Shown here in pieces: positions 1-8,581 of a stretch of 64,000 nt of DNA; within the stretch, counting starts at the first letter, position 1; each line of letters starts with the position of its first letter. The position numbers and the translations under genes are program-made. The notes beneath the pieces are model-generated. The model was not told the origin of the DNA. It was given only the letters and a program-made list of their open reading frames with translations, and searched no databases. This DNA is from Methylomarinum sp965277025 (GTDB lineage Bacteria; Pseudomonadota; Gammaproteobacteria; Methylococcales; Methylomonadaceae), in assembly GCA_965277025.1 (NCBI GenBank), contig OZ255706.1, positions 496,001-560,000 on the forward strand. Reading direction: 5' to 3'.

Positions 1-825
1 CATGGACCGGGCTATTTGCTGAACAATCGCCCTTTTGAAGGGATCCAACACATCTGTCTGATAATTATCCGGCAAGCCACCATGTTTCTTGGCCAGGCCC
101 GCTTCTTCATAAGACAGTCCATAACGTCGCTGTATTTCTTCGGTCAATTGCTTGCCACCGAAACCCTGTTCACGGGTATAGATAGTCTTCCCTTCAAACA
201 ATACATTCAAAGTCGTCGTGGTCGCGCCAATATCGGCAATAGCAACTGTCTGATTATCCTGAGAATCTGGAAACTGATCGACCACCAGTGAAAAGGCGTT
301 TTCCATCGCAAATGCTTCTACATCGACAATGGCTGGCTTCAACCCAGCCATTGTCAGCGCTTCCACTCTATCTTGGACATTTTCCCGCCGACAGGCTGCT
401 AATAACACATCCTGCATTTCGGGGTTGCTTTCCGATACACCTTGAATTTCAAAATCAAGATTGACTTCGTCCAATGAATAAGGAATGTATTGATCAGCTG
501 CCATCATGATCTCTTCTTCCAATTCATCCTCACTGAAAGAAATTGGCATCTGTATGATTTTGGTCATCACCGACGACCCTGAAACGGCAACGCAGGCTTG
601 CTTGGTACGGGTACCAGATTGCTTGACCGCAGCCTTGATTGCATTGGCGATTGCTTCGGTATTGGTAAGATTCTTATCGACCACCGCATCCTGGGGTAGC
701 GGCGTCACAGCATAGCTTTCAACCTTGTATTTTATCCCTGTCTTACTTAACTCCAACAATTTAACGGCCGCTGTACTGATATCGATACCCAGAACAACAG
801 ACTGATTTTTTCTAAACCAGTTCAT
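1..825 (-). CDS. pilM: PilM, type IV pilus inner-membrane platform ATPase-like protein (3' end outside window)
   Basis: Actin-like cytoplasmic protein that binds PilN and links the type IV pilus alignment complex to the inner membrane. The minus-strand frame is open from an ATG at 825 to the window edge, about 275 residues. It begins MNWFRKNQSVVLGIDIST, a typical PilM start with the actin-fold phosphate-1 loop (GIDIST). Further on are VAVSGSSVITKIIQMP, the EEIMMAADQYIPY segment and the second nucleotide loop IADIGATTTTLNVL, all as expected for PilM. About 80 residues of the C terminus lie beyond the left edge. pilNOPQ would normally follow downstream, which is off the window. Confidence 0.93.
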   Translation of the reverse strand, partial: MNWFRKNQSVVLGIDISTAAVKLLELSKTGIKYKVESYAVTPLPQDAVVDKNLTNTEAIANAIKAAVKQSGTRTKQACVAVSGSSVMTKIIQMPISFSEDELEEEIMMAADQYIPYSLDEVNLDFEIQGVSESNPEMQDVLLAACRRENVQDRVEALTMAGLKPAIVDVEAFAMENAFSLVVDQFPDSQDNQTVAIADIGATTTTLNVLFEGKTIYTREQGFGGKQLTEEIQRRYGLSYEEAGLAKKHGGLPDNYQTDVLDPFKRAIVQQIARSM

Positions 826-983
826 GAACAAGCCCTTGTAAGATACTGTGAATTCTTGCTTTTAATATCGGCATAATAAAGCCTTTTAAAAAACCATTTT
901 TTGGCAAGTATAGTCGTGATTTATTTTTTTCACAGAAAAAAACCAGACAATTTGAACTTTTCGCCAACTAGCTAACAATAATG

Positions 984-1513
984 CTAAGTTTCCAACAGTT
1001 TTTCGGCAGTTGTCAGCGGCCATCGTTGTAATACCTGATAGTGTACGCCGCCTTGCTGACTGATAGATTCCACCAGACAAAAATCCTGCGCTGTCCAGTC
1101 GATTTTTGCAACTGCCAAGTCAATATTGTCCGACGCTTTACGCGCCAGAGTAATATGCGGTCGATAAGGCCTGGATTCTGTTTTGATTTCCGCCGCCTCC
1201 ACCTTTTCATTTATCTGTCTGACTAAATCCAGAACGGCATCGACCGGTTCTGTCTCCAGACATAGAATCTTAGGCTTGCGCCAGAAAACTATTCGATCAA
1301 ATGTCAGTAGAAACGATTTACCCCAGATATCTTGACAAGATTTCCTTAATTTCGCTTCCTCGTCAGCATCTACATTGCCTAAAAAACTCAGTGTGACATG
1401 ATAATTGGAAGGTTTTACTTTTCGTATTGAGGATGCAGGCAAACGTTTGCTGATATCAATCAGTTGTTGGCGAATGCTGTCATCAGGCCATAAGGCGAAA
1501 AAAGTCTTTTCAT
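984..1513 (-). pseudogene. thpR: RNA 2',3'-cyclic phosphodiesterase ThpR, 5' end frameshifted
   Basis: 2H-phosphoesterase (LigT/ThpR family) acting on RNA 2',3'-cyclic phosphates. The two catalytic HxT motifs are visible: HVTL (in NYHVTLSFLGN) and HITL (in RPHITLAR). The open frame has no good start: its only early start-like codon is a TTG at 1442, which would remove the conserved N terminus. From the ATG at 1513 the first codons read MKRLF and then shift out of frame at the A6 tract 1498-1503 (T6 on the coding strand). One extra T would give the family-typical start MKRLFFALWPDD and join the long frame. So this is either a one-base deletion or a sequencing error. The ATG abuts the terminator of mtkB and has no clear ribosome-binding site. 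Confidence 0.75.
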
Positions 1514-1517
1514 TGCA

Positions 1518-1558
1518 TAAAAAAAGCTGTATTCCGAATCAGCCAGAATACAGCTTTC
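1518..1558 (-). terminator. Rho-independent terminator after mtkB
   Basis: Eleven-base stem AAGCTGTATTC / GAATACAGCTT with an 11-base loop, followed on the minus strand by a run of seven T. It lies 24 bases after the mtkB stop codon, ending the mcl-mtkA-mtkB transcript just before thpR. Confidence 0.85.
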
Positions 1559-1581
1559 ACCTCCTGAAAAATCTGTTTCTA

Positions 1582-2469
1582 TCAGAGCTTGGCCAAAACT
1601 TTCGCCACTGTTTCACCCATTGCCGAAGGAGTTGGCGCAATCGTTACACCCAACTCTTTCAGTCTTTCAACTTTTTCTGCAGCCGACTCGCCTGATGACG
1701 AGATAATAGCCCCGGCATGCCCCATGCGGCGGCCTTTTGGCGCGGTCAAACCGGCAATGTAGGCAACCAATGGTTTAGTCATATTTTCTTTAAAGAAAAT
1801 GCCCGCCTCCACTTCTTGAGGGCCGCCAATTTCACCAATCATGACAACGACTTTTGTATCAGAGTCCTGTTCGAATTTTTCCAGGATATCACGATGAGAA
1901 CTACCGTTGATCGGGTCGCCTCCAATACCTACCGATGTGGAAATGCCGATATCCAGGGTTTTCATCTGATCGGCAGCTTCATATCCCAACGTGCCTGAAC
2001 GCCCGACAATACCAACATTCCCTGCCTTATAAATATGGCCAGGCATAATACCCAGCATGGCTTTTCCCGGGCTGATCGTGCCGGCACAATTCGGACCTGT
2101 CAGAACCATTCGCTCTTCTTTTGGCTGGCGGCGCAAAAAGTTCTTCACCGTCATCATATCCTGTGTCGGAATACCATCGGTAATGGCGACACAGTATTTA
2201 ATACCGGCATCCGCAGCTTCCATTATGGAATCAGCAGCAAAGGCAGGCGGCACAAAAATAATGCTGGCTTCGGCTCTGGCTTGTTCCACCGCTTCTTTGA
2301 CGGTATTAAATACAGGACGGTCCAAATGTTTTTGTCCACCTTTGCCTGGTGTGACACCTCCAACAACGTTGGAACCATAGTTGATCATATCCTGAGCATG
2401 AAAGGTTCCGATCTTGCCGGTAAAACCTTGTACGATTATACGCGTGTTTTCATCAATTAAAATTGCCAT
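1582..2469 (-). CDS. mtkB: Malate--CoA ligase (malate thiokinase) alpha subunit MtkB
   Basis: Alpha subunit of malate thiokinase, which makes malyl-CoA from malate, CoA and ATP in the serine cycle; paralogue of succinyl-CoA synthetase alpha (SucD). 295 residues, the usual length. The N-terminal CoA-binding Rossmann domain contains GFTGKIGTFHAQDM and GGVTPGKGG. The active-site histidine that is phosphorylated lies in MGHAGAIISSSGESAAEK near residue 250. The start was set at the ATG at 2469 (MAILIDENTRI), preceded by GAGAGGAA; an open frame continues upstream but lies within mtkA. It follows mtkA with a 10-base gap, as the subunits must assemble. The choice of MtkB over SucD rests on the neighbouring mcl, since the two families differ only subtly. 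Confidence 0.92.
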   Translation of the reverse strand: MAILIDENTRIIVQGFTGKIGTFHAQDMINYGSNVVGGVTPGKGGQKHLDRPVFNTVKEAVEQARAEASIIFVPPAFAADSIMEAADAGIKYCVAITDGIPTQDMMTVKNFLRRQPKEERMVLTGPNCAGTISPGKAMLGIMPGHIYKAGNVGIVGRSGTLGYEAADQMKTLDIGISTSVGIGGDPINGSSHRDILEKFEQDSDTKVVVMIGEIGGPQEVEAGIFFKENMTKPLVAYIAGLTAPKGRRMGHAGAIISSSGESAAEKVERLKELGVTIAPTPSAMGETVAKVLAKL

Positions 2470-2479
2470 GGTATTCCTC

Positions 2480-3661
2480 TCAGCTCTGTTTGGCGACGAC
2501 TTCGTTTCTGGCCTGGACCGCTTTTTCAGCCGCTTCTGCCAGAGTATCTGCGGTAATAATCGGCAAACCGCTTTCTGCGATAATTTTGCGTCCTTCCTCC
2601 ACATTGGTACCAGACAAACGCACAATCAAAGGCACTTTCAAATCCAGTTTTTTCACTGCCTGCACCACACCTTCGGCAATCCAGTCACAGCGATTGATGC
2701 CGGCGAAAATATTCACCAGCATGGATTTGACATTTTCATCCTGCAACACCATACGAAAGGCTTTTTCTGTTCTTTCAGACGAAGCGCCACCACCAACGTC
2801 CAGAAAATTAGCCGGCTCACCACCTGCCAGTTTAATCATATCCATAGTCGCCATGGCCAAGCCTGCGCCATTGATCATACAACCGATATCGCCATCCAGG
2901 CCGACATAGCTCAACCCTCGGTCGGCTGCGGCCATTTCGCGTGGATCTTCTTGCGTTTTATCACGCAATTCGGCGATTTTCTGTTGGCGAAACAAGGCAT
3001 TGTCGTCGAACCCCATTTTGGCATCCAAGGCAATCAATTCACCACTTCCGGTAATCACCAACGGGTTGATTTCCAGCATATTGGCATCCAGATCCCGCAT
3101 GGCGCGATAACAGCCCTTGATTGTTCTGACTGCATGACTGATCTGTTTGGCATCCAGCCCCAAAGCGAACGCCATTTCCCGTGCCTGAAAATCCCGTAAA
3201 CCGACCGCAGGTTCAATATGGATTTTTTTAATCGCTTCCGGGCGGTTAGCCGCCAGTTCTTCGATCTCCATGCCGCCTTCGGCAGAACCGACCATAACGA
3301 TACGCTCATGCTCTCGGTCGACCAGGAAACTGAAATACAATTCCCGGGCGATATTGGTACCCGCTTCAATATACAAGCGCAAGCAGACTTTCCCCGTCGG
3401 CCCGGTTTGATGCGTAACCAATCGTTTACCCAACAGTTCTTCCGCCGCCTGACTGACTTCGTCATGGGTTCTGCAAATTTTGATGCCGCCAGCCTTGCCG
3501 CGCGCACCAGAATGAATTTGCGCCTTGACCACCCAAACATCGCCGCCAATTTCACGCGCGCGCTGAACCGCATCTTCAGGACTGTAGGCCAAGCCACCTT
3601 CCGCTATTTTAATGCCGTAATCGGATAAAAACTGTTTCGCCTGATATTCATGAATATCCAT
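2480..3661 (-). CDS. mtkA: Malate--CoA ligase (malate thiokinase) beta subunit MtkA
   Basis: Beta subunit of malate thiokinase. 393 residues, as expected. The N terminus MDIHEYQAKQFLSDYGI opens the ATP-grasp domain. Nucleotide-binding segments include KAQIHSGARGKAGG, and the C-terminal ligase domain has FLDVGGGASSERTEKAF and NIFAGINRCDWIAEG. In true SucC the corresponding segment is usually NIFGGI.RCD; the family assignment to MtkA is supported by the adjacent malyl-CoA lyase. It sits between mcl (90 bases upstream) and mtkB (10 bases downstream), and the three presumably share the promoter at 4794-4821. Confidence 0.92.
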   Translation of the reverse strand: MDIHEYQAKQFLSDYGIKIAEGGLAYSPEDAVQRAREIGGDVWVVKAQIHSGARGKAGGIKICRTHDEVSQAAEELLGKRLVTHQTGPTGKVCLRLYIEAGTNIARELYFSFLVDREHERIVMVGSAEGGMEIEELAANRPEAIKKIHIEPAVGLRDFQAREMAFALGLDAKQISHAVRTIKGCYRAMRDLDANMLEINPLVITGSGELIALDAKMGFDDNALFRQQKIAELRDKTQEDPREMAAADRGLSYVGLDGDIGCMINGAGLAMATMDMIKLAGGEPANFLDVGGGASSERTEKAFRMVLQDENVKSMLVNIFAGINRCDWIAEGVVQAVKKLDLKVPLIVRLSGTNVEEGRKIIAESGLPIITADTLAEAAEKAVQARNEVVAKQS

Positions 3662-3750
3662 AGCTTCCTCTACATGATTTAAATGATAATTCCGTCAACA
3701 ACAAAGCAGTCATCAAACCGGCTCTTGAAGCAACAGAATTTAGAAATTTA

Positions 3751-4704
3751 TTAGTTAGTTTCCGCAGCGATAGTTTCCGCCATTCTGACGATGTTATTAG
3801 CCATTTTCTCAGAAGCCGCATCGATCAGGCGGCCATCCAGAGAAGCGGCGCCTTTGCCTTGCGCCGCCGCTTCTTTCAAGGCTTCCAGAATCCTGCGTGC
3901 CTTTTCAACTTCTTCCGCCGGCGGTGTAAACACCTCATTGGCCAGCTCGATCTGTGACGGATGGATAGCCCATTTACCTTCACACCCCAATGCCGCAGCG
4001 CGTTTAGCTGCCAATTTGAAACCTTCAGGGTCTTTGATATCGCCAAAAGGGCCGTCTATAGGCCGCAAACCATAAGCTCTGCAGGCGACAATCATTCGGC
4101 TCAAGGCAAAATGCCATTGATCACCAGGATAATCTGGATTCAAACCACCAATATTGACGGTTCTGGCGCGATTACTGGCGGCATAGTCCGCCACCCCAAA
4201 ATGCAATGCTTCCAAGCGTCCACCTAAAGCACCCTGCTTGGCGATATCTTCAACATTGGCCATCCCCAATGCTGTTTCAATCAAACACTCAATGCCAACC
4301 CGGTTTTTCAGTCGTTGCTGCATTTCCAGCTGATTAACCATCGCTTCAACCATATAGACATCGGCATAAACCCCTACTTTGGGAATCAGGATCGTTTTCA
4401 GCTTTTCACCGCATTGTTCCATTAAATCAACCACATCGCGCACCATATATTCGGTGTCCAGGCCATTGATGCGGACAGAAACCGTGATGCCATGACCTTC
4501 CCAGTCAAGGTCATTGATGGCTTCGATAACATTTTTTCGCGCTTGTAATTTATCATCCGGCGCAACGGCGTCTTCAAGATCCAGGAAGATATAATCCACG
4601 CCACTTTTCAGTGCTTTTTCAAACATGCCAGGGTTTGATCCCGGAACCGCTAATTCGCATCGCTGCACGCGCTGAGTATTGGCTTCGAATAATGTATGAC
4701 TCAT
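3751..4704 (-). CDS. mcl: Malyl-CoA lyase / HpcH-HpaI family
   Basis: Cleaves malyl-CoA to acetyl-CoA and glyoxylate, the step that follows malate thiokinase in the serine cycle. 317 residues, usual for Mcl/CitE-type TIM-barrel lyases. Visible motifs: RCELAVPGSNPGMFEKA at the start, the metal-site region DYIFLDLEDAVAPDDK, the substrate region VGIECLIETALGMANVE with its catalytic glutamate, and GKWAIHPSQIELANEVF near the C terminus. The start ATG at 4704 is preceded by AGGAAGG. It is the first gene of the mcl-mtkA-mtkB unit. No phosphoenolpyruvate carboxylase gene lies with it, unlike some alphaproteobacterial serine-cycle clusters. Confidence 0.93.
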   Translation of the reverse strand: MSHTLFEANTQRVQRCELAVPGSNPGMFEKALKSGVDYIFLDLEDAVAPDDKLQARKNVIEAINDLDWEGHGITVSVRINGLDTEYMVRDVVDLMEQCGEKLKTILIPKVGVYADVYMVEAMVNQLEMQQRLKNRVGIECLIETALGMANVEDIAKQGALGGRLEALHFGVADYAASNRARTVNIGGLNPDYPGDQWHFALSRMIVACRAYGLRPIDGPFGDIKDPEGFKLAAKRAAALGCEGKWAIHPSQIELANEVFTPPAEEVEKARRILEALKEAAAQGKGAASLDGRLIDAASEKMANNIVRMAETIAAETN

Positions 4705-4793
4705 TTAAACCTTCCTAATCCTGTTAAATTCCAACGACCTTACCAAGAAATTTGGCTGATTCAACAATCGACCTAAAAATTGGTAAATCCATC

Positions 4794-4821
4794 ATTTTAC
4801 TTTGTAGTCAAATATTGTCAA
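4794..4821 (-). promoter_or_regulatory. Sigma-70-type promoter for mcl-mtkA-mtkB
   Basis: On the minus strand a consensus -35 TTGACA (4821-4816) is followed after 16 bases by TAAAAT (4799-4794), about 90 bases upstream of the mcl start codon. It lies in the divergent region between mcl and the DUF1538 operon. No transcript data; assignment is by motif only. Confidence 0.55.
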
Positions 4822-4932
4822 TTAACGCCAACAACTTCTATCTTCAAAAAAACACCATAAAACAATCATCTGAGTAATTTGGACAACAGCTTTTGCATTG
4901 CTTTACAATTCAAGGCAATCAGGAAAAACCTT

Positions 4933-5652
4933 ATGTCTTTTAGCAATAACCGCTTTCTTCGACAATTACTCAGTAGCTTGATGGATTTAGCGCCTATCTT
5001 GCTAACCGTTGTTTTATTCCAAATCTTTGTGATTCAGCAACCTGTGCCGGGCGTGCTCCAGCTCATTCTCGGCATGTTGTACACCATTTTTGGTTTGACC
5101 CTGTTTTCTCTTGGCCTGGAACTGGCGCTTTTTCCCATTGGCGAAGAAATTGCCTTTTCTTTTGCTCGCAAAGGCAGTCTTTTTTGGTTGTTGATTTTCT
5201 CGTTTTGCTTAGGCTTTGGCACAACAATCGCTGAACCCGCATTAATTGCTGTCGCCAACAAAGCCGCTCAAATTGCCCATTCAGACAATTCGGACGCCTT
5301 GGCTACCTATGCCCTGGGGCTGCGCATCACTGTAGCGCTGTCGGTCGGCTTCGCCATTATCCTGGGCGTACTGCGCATACTGCGCGGATGGCCTTTGCAA
5401 CACCTGATCCTGGCCGGATACTGTCTTGTTTTAGCCATTACACCTTTTGCACCCGCCACTATTATTGGCATCGCCTATGACGCAGGAGGTGTAACAACCT
5501 CAACGATAACTGTGCCGCTGGTAACGGCGCTGGGCATAGGGCTGGCCAGCTCTATCAAAGGACGCAACCCGGTAACCGATGGTTTTGGTTTGATTGCGCT
5601 GGCTTCTTTAACGCCGATTATTTTTGTTCTGTTGTATGGAATTTTAGAATGA
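4933..5652 (+). CDS. DUF1538 integral membrane protein (first copy)
   Basis: Polytopic inner-membrane protein of the DUF1538 family, 239 residues from the ATG at 4933, which has AGGAAAAACCTT in front of it; a frame extension to 4879 has no ATG. Several hydrophobic stretches of 18-22 residues are present. Two family motifs stand out: GTTIAEPALIAVANKA in the middle and YDAGGVTTSTITVPLVTAL near the C terminus. The same motifs recur in the next gene, so the two products look like two halves of a pseudosymmetric transporter or channel. The transported substrate is not known to me. It overlaps the next gene by four bases (ATGA), implying coupled translation. Confidence 0.85.
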   Translation: MSFSNNRFLRQLLSSLMDLAPILLTVVLFQIFVIQQPVPGVLQLILGMLYTIFGLTLFSLGLELALFPIGEEIAFSFARKGSLFWLLIFSFCLGFGTTIAEPALIAVANKAAQIAHSDNSDALATYALGLRITVALSVGFAIILGVLRILRGWPLQHLILAGYCLVLAITPFAPATIIGIAYDAGGVTTSTITVPLVTALGIGLASSIKGRNPVTDGFGLIALASLTPIIFVLLYGILE

Positions 5653-6410
5653 ACCCTTTTTTCACCTGGCTATCAGATTTCACCCAACAGCTGATTGAAA
5701 CCAGCCGGGACATAGCGCCTGTCGCCATCCTGTTTATTTTCTTTCAAATCGCCATCTTTCGAAAACCGCTTAATAATCCGGGTAAAATTATCTGGGGTTT
5801 CATTCTGGTATTGCTCGGCATCACTTTTTTTCTTAAAGGATTAACCCTGGCCTTGTTTCCGTTAGGCGAAATGATGGCGCAACAACTCACCTCCCCACAA
5901 TTTCTGCAAATCTCACCCGGACAAACAAGCTGGACAGATTATGGCTGGATTTACGCCTTTGCCGCCTGCATAGGCTTTTCCAATACTTTAGCCGAGCCAT
6001 CATTATTGGCTGTAGCCATAAAAGCTGAAGATATATCCGGTGGAGCCATTCAGGCTCTTGGCCTGCGTCTGGCGGTTTCAGCCGGTGTTGCTTTTGGCAT
6101 TACTTTAGGTGTCTGGCGCATCATTACCGGTCTTGACTTATATTATTTTATTTTGAGCGGCTACCTGGCCGTTCTTGTGCAAACATTATTTGCACCAAAA
6201 CTGATCATTGGCCTGGCATATGACTCCGGCGGCGTCACCACCTCGACAGTCACAGTTCCTTTGGTGACTGCTCTGGGTTTAGGCCTGGCGCAAGCAGTCC
6301 CTGGCCGCAGTCCATTGCTGGATGGCTTCGGACTGATCGCCTTCGCCAGTTTATTTCCGGTGATTTCCGTCCTGGCCTACGCCCAGATCACCCAGTGGCT
6401 TTCCCGATAA
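5649..6410 (+). CDS. DUF1538 integral membrane protein (second copy)
   Basis: Second DUF1538 protein, 253 residues, overlapping the first copy by four bases. It carries the matching motifs SNTLAEPSLLAVAIKA and YDSGGVTTSTVTVPLVTAL, and the leading segment DIAPVAILFIFFQIAIF matches DLAPILLTVVLFQIFVI of copy one. The copies are clearly homologous but divergent, so a heteromeric complex with copy one is a reasonable inference. It is followed after 11 bases by a P-II-like gene, suggesting that channel activity is controlled by a trimeric P-II-type protein. Confidence 0.85.
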   Translation: MNPFFTWLSDFTQQLIETSRDIAPVAILFIFFQIAIFRKPLNNPGKIIWGFILVLLGITFFLKGLTLALFPLGEMMAQQLTSPQFLQISPGQTSWTDYGWIYAFAACIGFSNTLAEPSLLAVAIKAEDISGGAIQALGLRLAVSAGVAFGITLGVWRIITGLDLYYFILSGYLAVLVQTLFAPKLIIGLAYDSGGVTTSTVTVPLVTALGLGLAQAVPGRSPLLDGFGLIAFASLFPVISVLAYAQITQWLSR

Positions 6411-6421
6411 AGGAGAAAAAT

Positions 6422-6772
6422 ATGCATTTCAAACTAATTGTCGTTTTTGTCGATGACGATAAAACCGAACTGGTGCTTAAAACCGCCCGTAAACATGGCG
6501 CCAAGGGGGCAACCGTGATCACCAGCGCCCGCGGTGAGGGCATCAAACAGAACAAAACCTTCTTCGGGCTGACACTGGAGACCCAACGGGATGTTGTCAT
6601 GATTCTGGTGGAAGAGCACTTAAGCCGCGGCATTCTGGAAAAAATCGCTCATGCTGCCGAGTTTGATGTCAAGCCCGGCACAGGTATCGCCCTGCAATTG
6701 GATGTCGAAGACGCTATCGGCGTCATGCATCAGGTTGAACAACTGACCCAGGAACTGGAGGATGAAATATGA
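6422..6772 (+). CDS. P-II family nitrogen-regulator-like signalling protein
   Basis: 116-residue protein with the ferredoxin-like P-II fold signature: FKLIVVFVDDDKTELVLKTA (first beta-alpha unit), then GAKGATVITSARGEGI leading into a T-loop-like segment (KQNKTFFGLTL), then VVMILVEE. It is not a canonical GlnB/GlnK because the uridylylated tyrosine motif and the C-terminal signature are absent. The start ATG at 6422 has AAGGAGAAAAAT ahead of it. It sits between two DUF1538 membrane genes and a CBS gene, overlapping the latter by four bases, so it is probably a nucleotide-responsive regulator of the membrane pair. Confidence 0.82.
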   Translation: MHFKLIVVFVDDDKTELVLKTARKHGAKGATVITSARGEGIKQNKTFFGLTLETQRDVVMILVEEHLSRGILEKIAHAAEFDVKPGTGIALQLDVEDAIGVMHQVEQLTQELEDEI

Positions 6773-7173
6773 AAACCATTTTGCGCGTCAAAGATGTCAT
6801 GAAAACCACCTGCTGCACTATTGATGGAGCGGCTACCATCCACGAAGCCTTAGTCGCCATGCGTGATCACAAAACCTCTGTTCTGGTGGTGAACAAACGC
6901 CATGCTGACGATGAATTCGGCATGATTACCTCAACCGATATCGCCCGACATGTGCTATCCAAAGACCGCTCTCCTCACCGGGTCAATGTTTATGAGGTGA
7001 TGTATTGCCCGGTCATCACCGTTGCTCCGGAAATGGATATCAAATTGTGTTCCCGACTATTCGACCGCTACAGTCTGGTTCGCGCCCCCGTTATCGACAA
7101 GGCAGGAAAGCTGGTCGGCACTATCAGCCCTAACGCATTGGTTTTACAAGGGCTTTATCAGATTTATGGCTGA
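6769..7173 (+). CDS. CBS-domain pair protein
   Basis: 134-residue stand-alone tandem CBS (Bateman) module. The first CBS runs from VKDVMKTTCCTIDGAATIHEAL to GMITSTDIARHVL; the second from VYEVMYCPVITVAPEMDI to GKLVGTISPNALVLQGLYQ. Such pairs usually bind AMP, ADP, ATP or SAM. It is last in the DUF1538-DUF1538-P-II-CBS unit, with ATGA overlap to the P-II-like gene, so two adenine-nucleotide-type sensors follow one membrane complex. The ligand cannot be told from sequence. Confidence 0.87.
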   Translation: MKTILRVKDVMKTTCCTIDGAATIHEALVAMRDHKTSVLVVNKRHADDEFGMITSTDIARHVLSKDRSPHRVNVYEVMYCPVITVAPEMDIKLCSRLFDRYSLVRAPVIDKAGKLVGTISPNALVLQGLYQIYG

Positions 7174-7299
7174 CGCCTCCTCTTTATACGCTTGCTGATA
7201 AGGCTAAATTATGGCAATATTAAAGGATTTTGGCGGCTCTTTGAAGCTTTTGCATCAGGAGTCACTTGTTTTTCATAATCCATTCTCAGAGGCATATCA

Positions 7300-8466
7300 A
7301 TGGCTGGTCGTAACCACTTATTTATCCCAGGCCCTACCAACACCCCACATTCGGTGCTTAGCGCCATGCATGTTCCAATGGAAGATCACCGCTCTCCCAT
7401 TTTCCCGAACCTGCTAAAACCTGTCCTTGAAGATCTGAAAAAAGTTTTTCGCACAGAAAAAGGCCATGCCTTTATTTTTCCTGCAACCGGCACAGCCGGA
7501 TGGGAAATTGCCCTCACCAACACACTGAACCCTGGCGATAAGGTGTTGATTTACCGTTTTGGGCAATTCAGTCATTTATGGGCCGCCCACGCAAAACGCT
7601 TAGGCCTGGAAGTGGAGCTCCATGAAAGAGAATGGGGAACCGGCATTCCTTTAGACCATTTAGAAGCGCGCCTGAAAGAAGACAGCAATCACGAAATCAA
7701 AGCGGTTTTAGCCACCCATAACGAAACCGCCACCGGCGTTACCAGTGATATGGCTGGCGTCAGAAAGGCCCTGGATGCCGCCAATCATCCGGCACTGTTT
7801 TTTGTTGACGGTGTAAGCTCTATCGCCAGTATCGATTTCCGCATGGACGAATGGGGTGTCGATGGCGCTATCAGCGGCTCTCAAAAAGGTTTTATGCTGC
7901 CTGCTGGCCTTGCCATTGTCGCCTTCAGCCAGAAAGCCCTGAAAGCGGCTGAAACCGCAACCTGCCCTCGCGCCTTCCTGGATTTACAGGACATGCTGAA
8001 TGCTAATAAAGATGGCTACACTCCTTACACGCCATCGACGCCAATGATTTATGGTCTGCGCAAAGCCCTGGATCTGTTGCTGGAAGAAGGCATGGAAAAT
8101 GTTTATGTTCGCCATGCGCGCCTGGCGGAAGGCACACGCCGCGCCATCGCTGCCTGGGGACTGTCTTTATGTGCGCAGCCAGGCTGGGAATCAGATACCG
8201 TTTCAGCTATTGTCGTTCCTGAAGATAAAGATGCTCGCGAAGTCATCAGCACCGCTTTTCATAAATACAATATTTCATTAGGCGCAGGCCTGACCGAATT
8301 AGCTGGAAAAGTATTCCGTATTGGTCATATTGGTGATATGAATGATGTTTCCATGCTGGGATGCATCGCCGGCGTTGAAATGGCCATGCTGGATCATGGT
8401 TTTGATATCCAGCCGGGCAGTGGCGTTGCCGCCGCGATTGAATATTATCGATCAACCGCCGCTTAA
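7300..8466 (+). CDS. sga: Serine--glyoxylate aminotransferase
   Basis: PLP-dependent class V aminotransferase that converts serine and glyoxylate to hydroxypyruvate and glycine, a core serine-cycle step. 388 residues. It starts MAGRNHLFIPGPTNTP, typical of the family, preceded by AGAGG. The cofactor-binding aspartate is in FFVDGVSSIASIDF and the Schiff-base lysine in SGSQKGFMLPAGLA near residue 198. The C-terminal domain contains GAGLTELAGKVFRIGHIGDMN, as in other serine-glyoxylate enzymes. The partner hydroxypyruvate reductase gene is not in this window. Confidence 0.95.
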   Translation: MAGRNHLFIPGPTNTPHSVLSAMHVPMEDHRSPIFPNLLKPVLEDLKKVFRTEKGHAFIFPATGTAGWEIALTNTLNPGDKVLIYRFGQFSHLWAAHAKRLGLEVELHEREWGTGIPLDHLEARLKEDSNHEIKAVLATHNETATGVTSDMAGVRKALDAANHPALFFVDGVSSIASIDFRMDEWGVDGAISGSQKGFMLPAGLAIVAFSQKALKAAETATCPRAFLDLQDMLNANKDGYTPYTPSTPMIYGLRKALDLLLEEGMENVYVRHARLAEGTRRAIAAWGLSLCAQPGWESDTVSAIVVPEDKDAREVISTAFHKYNISLGAGLTELAGKVFRIGHIGDMNDVSMLGCIAGVEMAMLDHGFDIQPGSGVAAAIEYYRSTAA

Positions 8467-8527
8467 AACCGATAGCTGCAAGCTATTGATTTTGTAAGCA
8501 AAACTGAAACCGTTGTCCGTTTTGCGG

Positions 8528-8559
8528 GCGCTGACAAATCACGGATGATCTGTCAGCGC
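8528..8559. repeat. Intergenic palindrome between convergent sga and mdh
   Basis: Nine-base inverted repeat GCGCTGACA / TGTCAGCGC around a 14-base centre that contains CGGATGATC. It sits between the ends of two convergent genes and could act as a bidirectional terminator, though there is no T-run. It belongs to the dispersed CAGCG/CGCTG family seen elsewhere in the window. Confidence 0.6.
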
Positions 8560-8581
8560 TTCCCTTACATTGCTCTATCTT

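Noticed and set aside
1..715. Plus-strand frames at the left edge (91 and 69 codons)
   Set aside because: Antisense to pilM, which is open and conserved across the whole segment.
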